Shown here one piece after another: positions 61,243 through 64,000 of a stretch of DNA of 64,000 nucleotides. Below the pieces are notes generated by a model. The model ran no database searches. It was not told where the DNA came from and saw nothing but the letters and a program-made list of their open reading frames with translations. This stretch comes from Arabidopsis thaliana (taxonomy: Eukaryota; Streptophyta; Magnoliopsida; Brassicales; Brassicaceae). The stretch is taken from assembly GCF_000001735.4 (NCBI RefSeq), contig NC_003075.7, positions 993,001-1,057,000 on the forward strand, written 5' to 3'. A program made the translations under genes and the position numbers. How positions within the stretch are numbered: position 1 is the first letter of the stretch; the number at the start of each line of letters is the position of its first letter.

Positions 61243-63964
61243 ATGGGAGAAAAGAGAAAATCTACTTCGAAAACCCTAGCTAAGAACAAGAAGAGGAAAG
61301 GTCCTCATTTGCCTAATTCAATCCTGAAGACTATTGCCAATGAGAAACGTCCTTTGAACTCTGACGAAGATGACGATGAGATCGATTCCGACGATGAAAA
61401 CGTCGATTTGTATGAGTATGAAGAAGGTGTGCCTGAGGAAGAGTCTAAGAAAAACAATCGCTATGACCGCGTCGATAACTACGACTACGAGCTTCCCGAG
61501 GATTTCGAGGTTTTATTCTTTCTCTTCACTAATTCTCCGCCACTGTGTGAAATTGCAAGTTTTGAACTTTAGTGATAAGAAGATAATCTACAGATTTTGG
61601 TTTTAGCTCAATTAGGGTTTTTGCTATCGGGATTCTTACGCTATAACAAATTGGTGAATCCAAAATTGAGAGTTTTTAATTGATTGATTGGTAATGAGAT
61701 AGTAACTTTAGATCTGGTCTTGGCAATTGTTTTGTCCTTGTTATATGTATGTCTTATTGATAAAAGTGTCTATGATCTCAATATAGGATGAAAATGTGGA
61801 GTCAGATGATGATGAAGATGGTGGAAACAGCGAGAATGAGGAAGGTGAAGGTGATGACGATAGACACACACGGATGTTGCAAGGTCTCACTGGAATGCCA
61901 AGTGCTGCCTTTCAAGGTAAAGACTGAGTCTTTCTTCTCAGATTTTTGCTATTAGCTTTTCTGTTCATTGCATTTCTTGAAGTTTTTTTTTTTTTTGTTT
62001 ACAGAAGAGAGTAAGAAGAGACCTGTACTCTATACTGAAGCGTATCCAGAGTCTGAATTCAATCCTACCCGTGATGTTCTGGAGGGTAAAGGCCTCATCT
62101 CAGTTGAGGACCTTTTGGCGCCTCTTGAAGGAAAACCTGGGTTTAACGATCTAAATAAGAGGATCAACCGGATGCAGAAAGATACTCAGTCTGTTGTTCA
62201 TGCACCTTTGCCTAAGCCAGAACGAGAAAGACTAGAGCGGAAAGCTGTGAAAGGACTAGTTGAGAAGGACTTTAATAAGTGGGTGCATCTGGTCAAGAGG
62301 AATAGGGAGGCACCAACTGTTTACTTTAATCAACCTGTCAATGTTGGGTATTCTACAGTCGGTGCAATAGCATCAGAGTTTCAACCCAGGACTGAATTTG
62401 AGAAGAAAATGGCTTCTGTACTCAAAGATAACGAGCTTGGGGAGGCTCACAAAGAAGATGGCGCTAAGCTTCTTGAATTGAATGAGGCAAGTTCTGTGCT
62501 CTAGTTTTTTCCTGCACACAGCTTATTTGACTTATAATAAAACCTGGCTTTGGTTGCCTTGAAGATAGTTTATATATCTGATGTAACCTTTTCGATTAAC
62601 TTGATCTGGCAGGTGTCGATGGAAGACCACATCAAGTACCGTGACCACATTGCCAAGATGCGGAGCCTGCTATTCCGCCATGAACTGAAAAGTAAACGTA
62701 TCAAGAAGATTAAGTCTAAAACTTATCATCGCCTTAAAGGGAAGGACCTGAAGAAATCAGCGATGGGAGCATTAATGGACCCAGAAATGGCTAAAGAAGA
62801 GGCTATTAAGCAGGAGACTAGACGAGTAGAGGTGAGTCTAAAATTTCTTCTACCTGCACAAAATTTCTCATCAAGACACTGTCGAGTAATACAATAGTCT
62901 TGTTTGCGGTCATGAAGGAACGGATGACTTTGAAGCACAAAAACACAGGAAAATGGGCCAAACGCATGTTAAGCCGTGGACTGACTGAGAGATATGATGG
63001 AACTAGGGCAGCTATATCTGAACAACTTCAGATTAATGCTACTTTGTCCAGAAAGATGAACTCCACGAACGATGGAAGTAGTAGTGATGAGAGCGACGAT
63101 GAGGAAGAGTTGAGTTGTGGTTCAGATCAGGATACTCCTTCTAAATTGATAGCGAAAGCCAGGGAGAAGACACTGAAAACTATGGAAGATGATGATGTAC
63201 CCAATTCTGGTCTTCTTTCATTACCTTTCATGGTAATTCTTGCTTTACTTCCTCAAAGCATTTTTGATTATCTTACTTTGGATTTCCTTCATTCGTTAGA
63301 CTCTGTCTGATGTTTTTTATTTGATTAGGCTCGTGCTATGAAAAAGAAAAATGAGGAAGCTAATGAAGAAGCTAAACGTGCATTTGGGGAGTATAAAGAA
63401 TTGGAGAATTTTGGTGGAGAAGATAATCCTAAAAAATCCGCTGATGTTAGTGGTAGAAGAGTATTTGGTGCCACCTCTAAAGTCGAAGCTCCAAAAGAGT
63501 CTAAAAAGGACTCGGACAATTTTTATGACAACAGTGATAGTGACAATGATATGGAAGGTATAGAAAATAATGACCTTGGGGCTGTTGGAGATACTGCTTC
63601 ACCTGCTAGAAACACTGGAGCCATAACAGAGACCGAGGTATCATTGGTTTTCCTGTTCGATTAATCACAATGGTTCTCTCTTTGCTCCTTATCAACTCCC
63701 TGACAACAATTTTTTTGTTTGTAGAAGTGTTGTGGTGATGTTGAAAATCCAGCTTCTAAGACAACATTTGATGTTGCCTTATTTGCGTCAGGCTCTTGGA
63801 AGAAGGTTTGCTTTGACAATTTTCAAATCAGACTTGGTTTCCGTTTATGTTTATCTTTGATTAACTTGTTTTTCTATGTTGTGTAGATGAAAGGCTCCCA
63901 AAATGCAGAATCCAAAAAAGCTCCAAAGACTCGTGTACCAATCTCAAAGGGCCAAGATAAAAAG
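61243..63964 (+). CDS. UTP14: U3 snoRNP component Utp14, partial at the window edge
   Basis: Exons seen: 61243-61509, 61787-61916, 62005-62486, 62613-62831, 62918-63232, 63329-63637, 63725-63805, 63887-63964; at least 627 aa, and the frame continues through a donor at 63965 beyond the window. Utp14 belongs to the small-subunit processome that matures 18S rRNA in the nucleolus. The N terminus is basic (K-K-R-K-G-P) then strongly acidic (S-D-E-D-D-D-E-I-D-S-D-D-E), as in nucleolar proteins. Family landmarks are P-L-P-K-P-E-R-E-R-L-E-R-K-A in exon 3, K-R-I-K-K-I-K-S-K-T-Y-H-R in exon 4 and K-N-T-G-K-W-A-K-R-M-L in exon 5. Intron 3 has a GC donor (GAG|GCAAGT). The leader contains an A14 run just before the ATG. 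At4g02400 by synteny. Confidence 0.93.
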
Positions 63965-64000
63965 GTTTCATTTCTTAAAACTTCACCTACCTTTTGTTTT

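Overview
The window reads as a plant nuclear genome, almost certainly Arabidopsis thaliana (or something extremely close), from the upper arm of chromosome 4. The base composition is AT-rich, GT-AG introns are short, and the gene order and exon-summed protein lengths match what I recall of the At4g02280 to At4g02400 interval: sucrose synthase (809 aa), GH9 endoglucanase (516 aa), three pectin methylesterases (532, 518 and 573 aa), an F-box/kelch protein, epoxide hydrolase (324 aa), Sec15, two DUF538 proteins, SAG21/LEA5 (97 aa), PARP (637 aa) and Utp14. The locus names come from memory; the exon models were read from the sequence and checked for frame.

Layout. 1-1.3 kb: a small terminal-inverted-repeat element carrying its own two-exon 65-codon gene. 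2.2-5.7 kb: SUS3 (+). 5.7-9.6 kb: AT-rich repeats. 9.7-12.1 kb: GH9B13 (-). 12.1-16.4 kb: no gene seen, a possible SINE. 16.4-20.0 kb: PME39 (-). 20.6-21.2 kb: exon-like fragments. 21.7-22.8 kb: F-box/kelch gene (-). 23.7-28.7 kb: nested transposons, a complete 4,554-bp CACTA (En/Spm) element with a 3-bp target duplication sitting inside a decayed Ty1/copia integrase fragment. 29.7-33.1 kb: PME40 (-), whose first intron holds a 445-bp foldback. 33-39 kb: mostly empty, with a LINE-type RNase H remnant. 39.5-41.9 kb: PME41 (+). 42.7-44.4 kb: epoxide hydrolase (+). 45.2-47.6 kb: SEC15B (+, single exon). 48.2-50.0 kb: tandem DUF538 pair (+). 53.4-53.8 kb: SAG21 (-). 57.1-61.0 kb: PARP2 (+). 61.2 kb to the end: UTP14 (+), cut off by the window edge.

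The genes are independent transcription units. The clearest functional grouping is cell-wall work: three pectin methylesterases and one endo-glucanase, with SUS3 supplying UDP-glucose and SEC15B in exocytosis. Apart from the UTP14 edge truncation, the named genes look intact. The decayed items are all mobile-element material: the copia fragment, the RNase H remnant and one splice acceptor in the CACTA gene.

The points most worth a second look are the micro-gene in the first element, the TNPA-only CACTA element with a lost canonical acceptor, the long foldback inside the PME40 intron, and the exon-like fragments at 20.6-21.2 kb.
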